From positions 527,747-590,712 of the forward strand of contig MU001677.1 in assembly GCA_010093515.1 (NCBI GenBank): a stretch of DNA of 62,966 nt, written 5' to 3'. The notes under the pieces were generated by a model. The model worked only from the letters and a program-made list of their open reading frames with translations. It ran no database searches and was not told the origin of the DNA. Source of the stretch: Lineolata rhizophorae. Lineage: Eukaryota > Ascomycota > Dothideomycetes > Lineolatales > Lineolataceae. Every line of letters starts with the position of its first letter. The first letter of the stretch is position 1. Shown here piece after piece: positions 1 to 9,333 of this stretch. Made by a program: the position numbers and the translations under genes.

Positions 1-2
1 TC

Positions 3-278
3 CGGGCTGCCAACGAGGTTCTCTCTGGGCGCAATGGCAGGAAAAGGCTTCTCAAGCGCAAAGAGCCACTCAGAGTAAGCAATGGACATCAGATGCTGGA
101 TGATGAAGCGCTGGATGCTCAGCTACAGCGTGAAATAGCGGAGGATGCTGCCATTGTGGTGGGTGGAGCCAAGAAACGACGACGATGTAAGAAGTGCGGG
201 ACTTTGGGCCACAACTCCAGAACATGCCAGACCAATACTGCTGGTACTGGGGATCAAAGTGAGCCTCAGAACGCTTGA
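3..278 (+). mobile_element. C-terminal tail of a pogo/Fot1-type DNA transposase (cut by window edge)
   Basis: An open frame enters from the left edge and stops at 276-278. It ends in a basic stretch followed by a single zinc knuckle, C-x2-C-x4-H-x4-C (CKKCGTLGHNSRTC, about residues 59-72 of the visible part). A lone knuckle after a KKRRR-like run at the very C terminus is typical of fungal pogo/Fot1 (Tc1-mariner superfamily) DDE transposases. The catalytic core would lie to the left of the window. I could not define the terminal inverted repeat or target-site TA. The stop lies 23 nt before the next gene's first ATG, so the element's 3' end must fall in or just before that frame. The family call rests only on the tail. 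Confidence 0.65.
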
Positions 279-301
279 CTTGATCAGAGTTCGTTGGAGC
301 T

Positions 302-1510
302 ATGATGGTTTTGGTGAGGATGATGATGGTGGTGGTGTCACTAGGTGGTTGGTGTCACTGCGTGGTGGATTACGTTAGCTCGTCCCTAACTATTATAATC
401 ACCGAAGCCATCGTTCTGCTCCGTGATCCAATGAAGTGTATTGCAGGCTCTACATCAGAATGTCGACCGAAGCCGGCTGAGCTTTCCCGGGCTATTAAGT
501 CCTCGTCGACGGAAGAGTTCTCCCAAACTACCTTAGCCACACGATATGTCGCACTTCTCCAGCGACTCTCGCCCGATGTGGTCCAGTCTGCGGACAAGAA
601 CATAGTCGAATACGCCTATCCGTACCTCCACCTACTTGCGGTCGAAGTGTTCGCACGGCTCCAGCTCCAGAGCTTCTTGCTGGAAAGGCAATACTATGAA
701 GGCGTCAGCGTTCGAGCGCAGACGGAAGCGCTCGAGGAAGGATGGGCCATGATCCACGATACCCTTCTGTACATGACGAACACCCAAAAGAGCATTTCTC
801 GATTTGCGACGTCAAAGTCACCACAGTCCGCAGAGCTCCTTCGTGATTACGACGCTCTGCTGGGCCAGATCCACCTTGTCCAAGACGACCTTCGCGACTA
901 CGTCAGCCGTCATCTTGGGACGTTGACTCTGGAAGAAAGCAAGAAAAGCATCGAGCAGGCTGACGTGGTCAAGCGTCTCACCGTCCTAGCTTTCGTCTTC
1001 ATCCCGCTCAACTTCGTTACCAGCGCTTTTGGGATGAACCTTACCGCTCTCGGCTCTGGAAATGCAGAGCTCTGGATGTTCTTCGCGACCTCGGTCTCAC
1101 TGGGATTCGTCATCTTCGTCCTGGCCTTTTGGGCTCTCAGAGACACAAGGAGAACGGCTAGGGAGTTTGGCGTTGGGAAGCCTACAGTGGGATTCTTTCG
1201 TACCGTTCGCAAGCTATCCAAGATCTCATTAACGGAGACATTTTGGCTGCTTCTGTTTGCTTCGTTCAATACGAGTGACGATACGGCAGCGTATTGCGAT
1301 GCGATAAACACGGACTACCTCGGGGAGTGGAGAGAACGCGACCACAATGACTACCCTAGTAGACAACCCGTCTTTGAATTTCCTGCACTTCTAGTAGTAG
1401 GGAAGCGACCGTTTTGGGAGAGACACGCAATCGCTATGAATACACTTCTGACAAGTCGAAAAGCTCGGTTGAAAGGAGGCCTCTCAAAGCAGGGCCATGT
1501 GTTGGGTTGA
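302..1510 (+). CDS. CorA-like metal-ion transporter-type protein, probably missing its N-terminal half
   Basis: The C-terminal part has the CorA layout: a long helical region (about residues 90-220), a first membrane helix ending in the GMN signature (AFGMNL, G244-M245-N246), a short loop, then a second membrane helix (about residues 257-280) and a basic tail. CorA proteins are Mg2+-channel-like; many fungal CorA-like proteins have no proven transport role. The large N-terminal cytosolic domain is absent. The first about 40 residues (met- and val-rich) look like translated non-coding DNA, and an in-frame stop lies at 281-283. With a transposase tail ending at 278 on the same strand, I infer that the 5' part was lost or displaced by the insertion. 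The last about 90 residues after the second helix are also atypical. It may be a pseudogene, or upstream exons may lie outside the window. Confidence 0.55.
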   Translation: MMVLVRMMMVVVSLGGWCHCVVDYVSSSLTIIITEAIVLLRDPMKCIAGSTSECRPKPAELSRAIKSSSTEEFSQTTLATRYVALLQRLSPDVVQSADKNIVEYAYPYLHLLAVEVFARLQLQSFLLERQYYEGVSVRAQTEALEEGWAMIHDTLLYMTNTQKSISRFATSKSPQSAELLRDYDALLGQIHLVQDDLRDYVSRHLGTLTLEESKKSIEQADVVKRLTVLAFVFIPLNFVTSAFGMNLTALGSGNAELWMFFATSVSLGFVIFVLAFWALRDTRRTAREFGVGKPTVGFFRTVRKLSKISLTETFWLLLFASFNTSDDTAAYCDAINTDYLGEWRERDHNDYPSRQPVFEFPALLVVGKRPFWERHAIAMNTLLTSRKARLKGGLSKQGHVLG

Positions 1511-2841
1511 CACATTTTCTCACGTACTGTAGGGCCTTCAGGTCGCGCACACATGTTGACAATCCATGCTGTATCGGAAACGGAGTGTTGGTCTTCTATG
1601 TCCATATAAGTGTGCGTTCTGGGTTCGTTTGTCAATATACGTGATGTGGGGGGTGAGTTGGGTCACACGAGACTTCATAGCTTCTCGTCTTGGTGTGCGT
1701 TAATGGTAGCATGTCAGAGTATGGCGTGATTTTGGTTTTAACCACTTTCATCACCAACTTTGGTCCTCGGTCACTTCTGCAAATTGTTGTCAGTTGAGTG
1801 CTGAAGGTTGTTCGCGAAGTTAGTCAAACGTTGTGCTGCTCCGTACTGAAACCACTCTATCTCTGGGACCTAAACAAGACTCAGAGCTCATGCAAGCCCT
1901 TGTACCCTGCAATTGACCATAAATATCATTCGCCTACTCAATGGTTATCCAGAGTGCAAGATGTAAGAGATTATTTTGCTTGAAGTTCTGTAGAAGAAGT
2001 TTCTACCACCCTAAGATCGATGTGTAATTGCTTTCACTAGATCTAGCTATTGAGTGTATCGGGAGCATTTTCGAAGAGAGCTGAGGCCATTATGACAGGC
2101 AGAGGCGAAAACCTAAAGAGGAAATAAAGCGTATCACCTAGTTAAACCTCAAGGCCAATCGGTACGGCCAATACTTCTACCATTGTCATTTAGTGGGTTG
2201 CTGTAGGACTTGCAACAGCTCCAATTGCTTATATTCTGGGGCTTTATGCTGCCAACGATCCATTGACTGGACACTGCCCGTTGGATCTTGTTGCCCAGGC
2301 AGACATGTGGTGACTTAAAAATTATCGCAACTCGGATTTATCGATGTGTAGTCTTATGATAGTTAGTTGCTACGTAGCGTCGTTTGTGTTTGGCCTGTGA
2401 TACGCCCCAGCAAATGTCGGAATCATTCGGCTTTCCTAGTACAGGGATAATCTCATGGGGGCTAAAAATCTGGTATCCAATACCTGATAGGATATGTCGG
2501 TCAACCCTAGTGGGAAAAAATAATGACGTAGCTGGCCAGAACCAACACGAGGTGTTCTAGCGTTTTAGGATTCGTGGGGTCCAAGGCATGTGTAAATGTG
2601 TCCGAACCCTAATGAATGGATCTGCAAATGATATTCTTAAACGCGGCCAACCTTGCACTGATGTTTGAAGTCTCAAGTTGGGGGCTGCAAATATCTTGGC
2701 AGGAGAATAAAAAGCACTCCTAACCCTCTACTAACGATACCTACAAAAATTAGGGTGGATGGTCCTAATTAACAGCCGAGCTTGACTCCCTTCCGACGTA
2801 GCTATCACACATCAGGAATCCTTCGCCGACATTTTACAAGC
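1511..2841. other. Intergenic region, no gene seen
   Basis: About 1.3 kb of AT-richer sequence between the CorA-like gene and the GMC oxidoreductase. Only short open frames without recognisable similarity occur. The last about 150 bases are the likely promoter and 5' leader of the GMC gene. Confidence 0.5.
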
Positions 2842-4530
2842 ATGGCATTCATCCGCATCTACGAACAAGATGCCCTCCTGGACGCTCAACAGTCGATTGA
2901 TTACATCATTGTTGGAGGCGGTCTTGTGGGTTGCGTTATCGCAACACGGTTGGCCCAAGCTGATCTCTCCTCGTCGGTTCTTTTGATCGAGGCAGGGACA
3001 GATCCTAGGAATAACGAGGATACTAAGACTCCAGCCGGAGCGCTAGCCTTGCACAATTCCGATCTCGACTGGGCGTACATGAGTACACCGCAAAAAAACC
3101 TCAATGGGCGAACGATATACAATGCTGCCGGCCGAGGTCTGTCCGGGGGGACCAATATTAACTATGGCGCATGGGCTCGAGGGGATGCTCGCGACTGGAA
3201 CGCATGGGCTAAGGCGATTGGGGACGACAGTTGGAACTACGAGAACATGCTGCCGTTCTTTAGAAAGACAGAAACACACTACAACCCGAAGGCGGACCCT
3301 CGCCAGCACGGTTTCGACGGTCCAATTCACTACAACCTTGCTTCAACAGCACACCCAGATGCTCCGTTTCCGTTACGAGAGCAAATTTTCAAGGCATTTA
3401 TCGAGCTGGGATTGAAACCAATCGAAGATGGAAATGCCGGAGAAACAGAAGGAGTATTCGAGTTGGGACAAGCATGGCGTGACGGCAAGAGGCAGCCAGC
3501 TGCAATCGCGTACGGATTGAATGGTGTCAAAGTCCTTCTCGAGACGATGGTCCACCGGGTTCTTTTTGACAAGACAGCAGAAGGAACACCTACCGCTATC
3601 GGGGTGGAGTTGGTCGGTGGAAGGAAAATTTTGGCAAAAAAGGAGGTCATTGTTAGTGCTGGAGCCATCCGGTCAACGCAAATTCTGAAACTCTCAGGCA
3701 TTGGTGCGAGCAGCGAACTCCAACAGCACGGCATCGATGTCGTGGTGGATAATTCAGATGTCGGACGCAATTGCTTCGACCATTATACTGTCTTTCAATT
3801 TTGGAAGTTGAGGAAGCCGGAGGACGGTCTTGCGGTGGGGCCGCTGTGGACGAACCCGGGATACTTGACCACGATGCCACTGGAATGGTGTGCCAACGAA
3901 TCGGTCCCAAAGGATGTTCTAAAGAAGGCATTTGCAGCAGACGGCGTAGAGATTGAAGACGACAATCCGTACCTTGCACTAACGCATTACAAGATCATAC
4001 TTGCCTACGCCCCCATGGTGGCCGATTGGATCGGAGCCGACATCCCAGTGGATGGCAGTCATATTGCCACGGCGACGATGCTCCAGCACCCGACGTCGCG
4101 CGGCGAAGTTCGACTGCACTCCACAAATCCCATAGACCCGCCCCTCATCAATGCAAACTACTGCGACACCGAGGTCGACAGGTTGATCCTCAACCAGGGG
4201 ACACGTCGTGCTACGACGTTGATGCTGGAGACGGCGGCCATGAAGGAGACCATCCAGGGAGAAACACCTCCCCGAGGCATGGAGCCAGTGACGTCGAACT
4301 CGCGAAGGGAAGTAATCGAAACCCGAGTGCGCAGCTGTGGTCACACTTTATTCCATCTCTCTGGCTCCTTGCCCATGGGCAAAGTTGTTGATTCGAAATT
4401 CCAAGTCAAGGGCGTTAACGGTCTCAGGGTTGCGGATGCGAGCATCATGCCAAGCCCAATTAGCTCGCCTATTCAAGCTCCTTTGTACGCCGTAGGAGAG
4501 AGGGTGGCTGAGACAATCTTGAAAGGCTAA
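2842..4530 (+). CDS. GMC-family FAD-dependent oxidoreductase
   Basis: A single-exon gene of 562 residues if it starts at the ATG at 2842; the same frame is open upstream to 2782 but without an ATG. The N terminus has the dinucleotide-binding motif VGGGLVG with a following ATRLAQ helix and an EAG acidic end. GMC signature 1 (GRGLSGGTNIN) and signature 2 (GAIRSTQILKLSGIG) follow at the usual spacing, and the C-terminal catalytic region carries HLSGSLPMG and the VADASIMP strand. Family members oxidise alcohols, sugars or aryl alcohols with FAD; the substrate cannot be told here. No signal peptide is visible, so it is probably intracellular. Oddity: the second catalytic position near the C terminus, usually Asn or His before a small-residue helix, reads SPIQAPLYAVGERVAE, with Gln at that place by eye. 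Confidence 0.9.
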   Translation: MAFIRIYEQDALLDAQQSIDYIIVGGGLVGCVIATRLAQADLSSSVLLIEAGTDPRNNEDTKTPAGALALHNSDLDWAYMSTPQKNLNGRTIYNAAGRGLSGGTNINYGAWARGDARDWNAWAKAIGDDSWNYENMLPFFRKTETHYNPKADPRQHGFDGPIHYNLASTAHPDAPFPLREQIFKAFIELGLKPIEDGNAGETEGVFELGQAWRDGKRQPAAIAYGLNGVKVLLETMVHRVLFDKTAEGTPTAIGVELVGGRKILAKKEVIVSAGAIRSTQILKLSGIGASSELQQHGIDVVVDNSDVGRNCFDHYTVFQFWKLRKPEDGLAVGPLWTNPGYLTTMPLEWCANESVPKDVLKKAFAADGVEIEDDNPYLALTHYKIILAYAPMVADWIGADIPVDGSHIATATMLQHPTSRGEVRLHSTNPIDPPLINANYCDTEVDRLILNQGTRRATTLMLETAAMKETIQGETPPRGMEPVTSNSRREVIETRVRSCGHTLFHLSGSLPMGKVVDSKFQVKGVNGLRVADASIMPSPISSPIQAPLYAVGERVAETILKG

Positions 4531-4790
4531 ACCGCAAGTGGCCCGGAGTTTAGTCGAAGTGCAGCGACTACTGCGTACGCGCGTAGACAAGTATGCATGT
4601 AATCAAGCGCCAAGAACATTCTGGCTTACCGATGGCCTTAATAGTCATTAGTCATATGCTGTATCCATGCGGATGGCGTGAAAACACAGTGCTTAAACGG
4701 TTTTTATCTCCGGTTGCGAAATGCGGGGACATCAACCATGCTTAGGTAAGGCAGTGGTTTAGAACAATAGCGTTAGGCAGGCTTGTCAGG

Positions 4791-4817
4791 CTCCGAGGGG
4801 CTTTTCAGCCCCCGGAG
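4791..4817. repeat. GC-rich inverted repeat (hairpin)
   Basis: Arms CTCCGAGGGGC and GCCCCCGGAG pair across a loop of about six bases (TTTTCA), with one bulge or mismatch. It lies in AT-richer sequence downstream of the GMC gene. It could form a hairpin in the 3' UTR; no function is known. Confidence 0.45.
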
Positions 4818-5383
4818 TATTGTCGGTGGTGACTCGCCCCGGATTTCCATCACTTTTTAACCTCCGGTTCCTCGCCAAGCCTTCCGGTCTTTCTTGTTCA
4901 ATTCTCCGCTCGCGATAGGAGCTCCTAACCTGCAATCAGAACTTTGGATCTAGGGTATGGTCCCGGGATTTGGGTGTCAAGCCAAAGAGCCATAAGTTCG
5001 TCATTATCGTTTGTGTAATTAGCCGACGAAGGCATGCCGTACAATACGCTAGTGAGCGAAGCTCGAAGCTCAGCGCAGTGGGTACGCTGATAGTGTGTGA
5101 ATAGCATAGGAGTGTAGAGTATCTTGCAAGAGTAGCACCCGAGCGTGATGCATATTGTTCTCGACGCCAAGAACTGCAGCCAAGTCTCAGGGTCTTGATG
5201 CTACCAATGATATCTCCCAGTTGATCATGAAGCTGGTCCGTAGATGGTTCAAAAACCAATTAGGATGCCGGAGACTGCATTCTTTTAACTCCGAGCTCAC
5301 AGTGTTCTGTACGTGTTTGTTGCAACGAATAACGGGACGTGGTGCTTCAAACACTATGCGGAAATATGCCTCCTAGGATGCAT

Positions 5384-5391
5384 TATTTAAA
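5384..5391 (+). promoter_or_regulatory. TATA-like element of the alcohol dehydrogenase gene
   Basis: The sequence TATTTAAA lies 85 bp before the ATG at 5476, a usual spacing for fungal TATA elements with a short leader. The call rests on motif and position only. Confidence 0.3.
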
Positions 5392-5475
5392 GCTCGAGGA
5401 TTTGGCTGCTGGAAGTGGCTTGCACTGTCCCACATCGCAGACTCTTCACATTTCTTAGTCGAAGCTCTATCCACC

Positions 5476-6543
5476 ATGATGTATACCTTCACCGTCTTCA
5501 AGGGATCCAAGGATGGGACCATCATCAAATCCACTACAACCAAGCCAGACTTGACCGGCGATCAGGTCTATCTTCGCATCACAGCAAGCGGCATCTGTGG
5601 CACAGACCTACACGTGCAGAAGGCCGACATGGTCCTCGGCCACGAGGGAACCGGTGTAGTTGAAGAAATTGGACCTCAGGTCAAGCATCTGAAAAAAGGG
5701 GACCGCATTGGTTTCGGGTACCAGCATGACTCCTGTGGCAGCTGCCAGAGCTGCCTCTCAGGTCGCGAGACGTTTTGCGACCAGCGCGTTTGGTACTCCG
5801 AAGCAGATTATGACCAGGGTTCTCTGGCCAGCCACGCTGTTTGGAGAGAGGCTTTCCTATTTAAGCTCCCGGCCGCGTTGCCAGATGTGTATGCGGCGCC
5901 GCTGATGTGCGCTGGCGGAACCGTATTTAATGCTTTACGCATGTACGACATCCAGCCAACTCAACGAGTCGGCGTTGTCGGCGTGGGCGGTCTTGGCCAC
6001 CTAGCTATTCAGTTTGCAGCGAAGATGGGCTGTGAGGTCATAGTCTTCTCCGGGACTGACTCTAAAAAGGAGGAAGCTATGGAGTTGGGCGCAGACGAAT
6101 TCCACGCAGTAAAAGGGAAGAAGACGCTGGATATTGGAAGGAAACTTGATTGTCTAGTTGTGACGACGAGCAACCACCCTGGTGAGCTGATTTCAAACGA
6201 TTTTGAGGATGAAACAAAAATTTCTAACAACTGCCTCGCAGATTGGAATCTCTACCTTCAAGTCATGAACCATGGGAGCACCATATTCCCGCTCTACGTG
6301 TCAGAAGAACCTCTCGTACTGCCCTCCTTGAAATTCCTCCAGTCGGCGATCCGCATCCAAGGTTCTGTTATCGCTGCACGCTACATGCATAATGAGATGC
6401 TAGAGTTTGCAAGCCACCACAAAATTCATCCAGTTACGGAGACGTTTCCAATGACTGTTGATGGAATCACGGAGGCCATGAAGAAACTGAGTGAAGGGAA
6501 AATGAGGTATCGTGCCGTGGCTTTTCCTGAGGCTGCTGCCTAA
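5476..6543 (+). CDS. Zinc-containing alcohol dehydrogenase (MDR family), two exons
   Basis: Exons 5476-6181 and 6242-6543 give 335 residues. The 60-nt intron (6182-6241) has GTGAGC, a CTAAC branch site and TCGCAG. Its length is a multiple of three and it has no stop, so the unspliced frame stays open at 355 residues. Splicing restores the expected join NHP-DWNLYL, which matches the family pattern; the intron translation does not. Visible parts: catalytic zinc ligands in CGTDLH and GHEGTG, four structural-zinc cysteines (CGSCQSCLSGRETFC), and a Rossmann motif GVGGLGHLAIQ. The short spacing between the catalytic Cys and His segments is like that of other fungal ADHs of this subgroup. Such enzymes interconvert alcohols and aldehydes with NAD(P)H; the substrate is unknown. 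Confidence 0.9.
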   Translation: MMYTFTVFKGSKDGTIIKSTTTKPDLTGDQVYLRITASGICGTDLHVQKADMVLGHEGTGVVEEIGPQVKHLKKGDRIGFGYQHDSCGSCQSCLSGRETFCDQRVWYSEADYDQGSLASHAVWREAFLFKLPAALPDVYAAPLMCAGGTVFNALRMYDIQPTQRVGVVGVGGLGHLAIQFAAKMGCEVIVFSGTDSKKEEAMELGADEFHAVKGKKTLDIGRKLDCLVVTTSNHPGELISNDFEDETKISNNCLADWNLYLQVMNHGSTIFPLYVSEEPLVLPSLKFLQSAIRIQGSVIAARYMHNEMLEFASHHKIHPVTETFPMTVDGITEAMKKLSEGKMRYRAVAFPEAAA

Positions 6544-7146
6544 ATAGGTCCCTTATATTCCTCCTCATATAGGACGAACTTAATAAGTTATTGAATGGAA
6601 TATTGGCTTTGTTCTCAATACTTTCGACTTTCGTTTGTATTTGAATGTACTTCGACAACAGCTATTTTCCCTCCCTAAGAGCGAAAATAATCCCAAGCAC
6701 TCGGCAAATGCTTCTTAAGGCCATTAACTTGAGGCGCGTTATCTGCAGCGTGATAAGGATGGCAAACGACATTTTTGTCTTCAAATAATATAGAGGCGCT
6801 TGACACACGTGGAAAAGAAACGTTCCGGGACCAGTAATCGTTCGACTTCTGCCGAGGTACTTGGCTGCTATTCACTATTGGCTAGACGACTCGATCCTGG
6901 CCACCCTCACTAATAGCTGCGCTGCGGGAACCCACGCCTTCGAGCGAGCCATGCTGATAGCAAGATTCTAAATATCATATGCATCGTCTAGTGTGCCGGC
7001 AAAGTCCCCGCCGAGAGCGGACTAGTTGCAGGGTTTTAACGCGCTTATATTCTCGCCTGTCCACTCCTCGGTTGAACGCATCATGCGAGAGCCCTGAACC
7101 ACTCCTCTCAGCGAACAGAACAAATAGGCAGACAAGACAATCCAAC
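6544..7146. other. Intergenic region and leader of the TDP2-like gene
   Basis: About 0.6 kb. No independent gene is seen. The frame of the next gene is open back to 6979, but that stretch does not resemble the family and looks like 5' UTR. Confidence 0.5.
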
Positions 7147-8241
7147 ATGGCTCCTTCCACGTTGACTCCTGAGCAGTTGCAAGCCATGTTAGCTGCTCAA
7201 CTCGCTATGCCTCATCCAGTATCTGGATCCGATGACCAATATCAACCAAAGGCACAGCCATATCACGTCTTCGAAGACGGAAAATGGTTGGCTGTTACGG
7301 AGACAAAAGAGCCTCAATCGTCTGCAGTTTCGAAGACGGTTACTCTCCTCACATGGAACATAGATTTCCTGGTCCCCCACGGCGACGCTCGCATGCGTGC
7401 TGCCCTTGCCTATCTCTCGTCTCTCGTCTCGAACCTGCCCAACGATCCGCTCGTTATCTTCTTCCAAGAAATGACCCGTTCCGACCTAAGCTTGATCAGT
7501 TCTGCGCGCTGGATCCAGGATCGCTTCTACGTGACCGATCTCGACACTTCGAACTGGATCAGCGATGGCTATGGCACCACGACGCTGATCGACCGACGGC
7601 TCTGCCTCGCCAGCCCGCCTGCGAGGGGCGGTAGTGGTGACAACAGCGCCGCATCGTCCTCGGCCGTGTTCCGCGTTCCGTTCCCGAGCCGCTTCCAGCG
7701 CGATGGCTTGTTCGCTGACCTCGCACTCGCGGCCGGCACCGGCGCAGGCACCGAGGGATGCGTCCTGCGCCTTTGCAATGTGCATCTCGAGTCGCTGGTG
7801 GCGAACCCGCCGGTTAGGCCGGCGCAGATGCGCGTCGCGGGGAAGTGGCTTGCGAAGGATAATGTTGAGGCCGGGTTGCTGGCTGGTGATTGCAACGCGA
7901 TTGAGCCGTTTGATGCGACCATTGGGCCAGAGAACGGATTGAGAGACACATATCTTGAGCTAGGAGGCAAGGAAAGTGACGAAGATGGTATGACTTGGGG
8001 AGTTCAGGTACCAGATTGGATGCGGGAGAAGTTTGGGTTGAGCAGGATGGACCGCGTGTTTTGCAAGGGGAAAGCCAAACCTATTAGTCTGGAGAGAATT
8101 GGCGTTGGTGTGAAGGTGGAGGAGGAGGGGGAAGGGCAGGGCGAATGGGTGACTGATCACTTCGGACTGAAAGCGAAAGTTGAGCTTGTGGATGTAGAGC
8201 TGCTGCTGAATGAAACAGCGGCAAGCGGCATGAAGCCTTGA
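7147..8241 (+). CDS. TDP2-like endonuclease/exonuclease/phosphatase-family phosphodiesterase
   Basis: Intronless; 364 residues from the ATG at 7147 (context CAACATGG). An upstream in-frame ATG at 6979 would add 56 unlike residues. The four EEP metal and catalytic motifs appear in order in the TDP2 form: TWNID (about residue 69), FFQEM (about 107), GDCNA (about 247) and TDHFGLKA (about 337), plus NVHLES. TDP2 enzymes remove tyrosyl-linked protein from 5' DNA ends, for example after failed topoisomerase II action, in a Mg2+-dependent reaction. The ubiquitin-binding N terminus of animal TDP2 is not seen; residues 1-50 are low-complexity. Another EEP phosphodiesterase activity cannot be excluded, but the TWNID and TDH/SDH forms favour TDP2. 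Confidence 0.82.
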   Translation: MAPSTLTPEQLQAMLAAQLAMPHPVSGSDDQYQPKAQPYHVFEDGKWLAVTETKEPQSSAVSKTVTLLTWNIDFLVPHGDARMRAALAYLSSLVSNLPNDPLVIFFQEMTRSDLSLISSARWIQDRFYVTDLDTSNWISDGYGTTTLIDRRLCLASPPARGGSGDNSAASSSAVFRVPFPSRFQRDGLFADLALAAGTGAGTEGCVLRLCNVHLESLVANPPVRPAQMRVAGKWLAKDNVEAGLLAGDCNAIEPFDATIGPENGLRDTYLELGGKESDEDGMTWGVQVPDWMREKFGLSRMDRVFCKGKAKPISLERIGVGVKVEEEGEGQGEWVTDHFGLKAKVELVDVELLLNETAASGMKP

Positions 8242-9333
8242 AAAAAATTGCACGTTTGATAGCGGTATGGTTTCTAAAAGAGTGAAACTACTATCGGATA
8301 TTCAAAAGAATGAGTTGTAATAGTTTTGCCTTATTTATATGCCGAGACTATCCGCTTACTTTCTCTGAATAAATATGAATAGCATTGAAACGCTTTAACA
8401 TGCCGTTTGATGCTCCGCATGCAATTGGATTCATGCTAAGAGCATCTCCAGCACATGAATTCTAGTTCTATAAATGCTCAATGCATCAGGGATGTTTGAG
8501 AAGACTCTTCCGTTAAGTAGCTAGGGCAGTGAGGACAAGACATGTCAAGTAGGATTACATGACCATCGTCGCATAGTTCCTTTGACTTGTTAGTTGTTAC
8601 TGGCTGTAACCTGATTTTCATAAGATATGAACTACTTACCTCGTAATCTGAGTCATCGCACATACGGAGTGCTTCTGCCAGCATCCTTTAGGTACAAGAT
8701 GTACATAAGGGCAATTCACCACACAGTATGGCCCTGAATTTTCAAATCTCTTTCATTCCGCGTTCTTCCGTACTTGACTCAGTTCTTGCGACCCAAGACC
8801 GAGTGGAAAGATTCATCTCCTCCTTCAGCTATGCTGGTTCGCCACCGTCTCCGGAGCACTGATGCGTCTTGCTTCTGAGCCGTCCAACAAAACTTTGAGG
8901 ACTCTTTTCAAAGTTGAGTTTCATAGCTGTAATGCATCTGTCCCCACGCTCGGAATAATATTCCAGTTCGATGTTGCAAATAGAGTTCGAGATCAATGCT
9001 TGAAGTGGCTCTGTGGGTATGACCGCGGAGCTGGCAACTACTGTTTGATAGAGGGGTTCTGCGAGAGCTTGCTACTTCTATCCGGCATTGAAGATGGACT
9101 GGTCGGGTTTAGATCGGCTATGTACTGAGTCGAAGTTCATTGTGTGGGCTTGGATGAGATTTGACTCCGCATTCCACAGCGGGCCGAAGAGTATCCAAAA
9201 TGCACGCAAGCGCCTCCCACATTCTTCGCAAAGGCGGGTAATGCTTGGAGGAATATATCGAGAGGAGTTGGAGTAGAGATAAGGCAAGGGCTAGCGTATG
9301 CAAGAAAGACGTGCACACTGTCAACTTGCAACT
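8242..9333. other. Intergenic region, probably decayed sequence
   Basis: About 1.1 kb with AT-rich 3' flank and short open frames on both strands, including an 88-codon frame at 8862-9128 (+). None is recognisable. It adjoins the relic at 9334-10560. Confidence 0.4.

Larger units (their letters stand above)
4531..5475. other. Intergenic region with a hairpin; ADH promoter at its right end
   Basis: About 0.95 kb between two + strand genes. No supported coding frame. It contains one GC-rich inverted repeat (4791-4817) and a TATA-like element before the alcohol dehydrogenase; both are listed separately. Confidence 0.5.
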
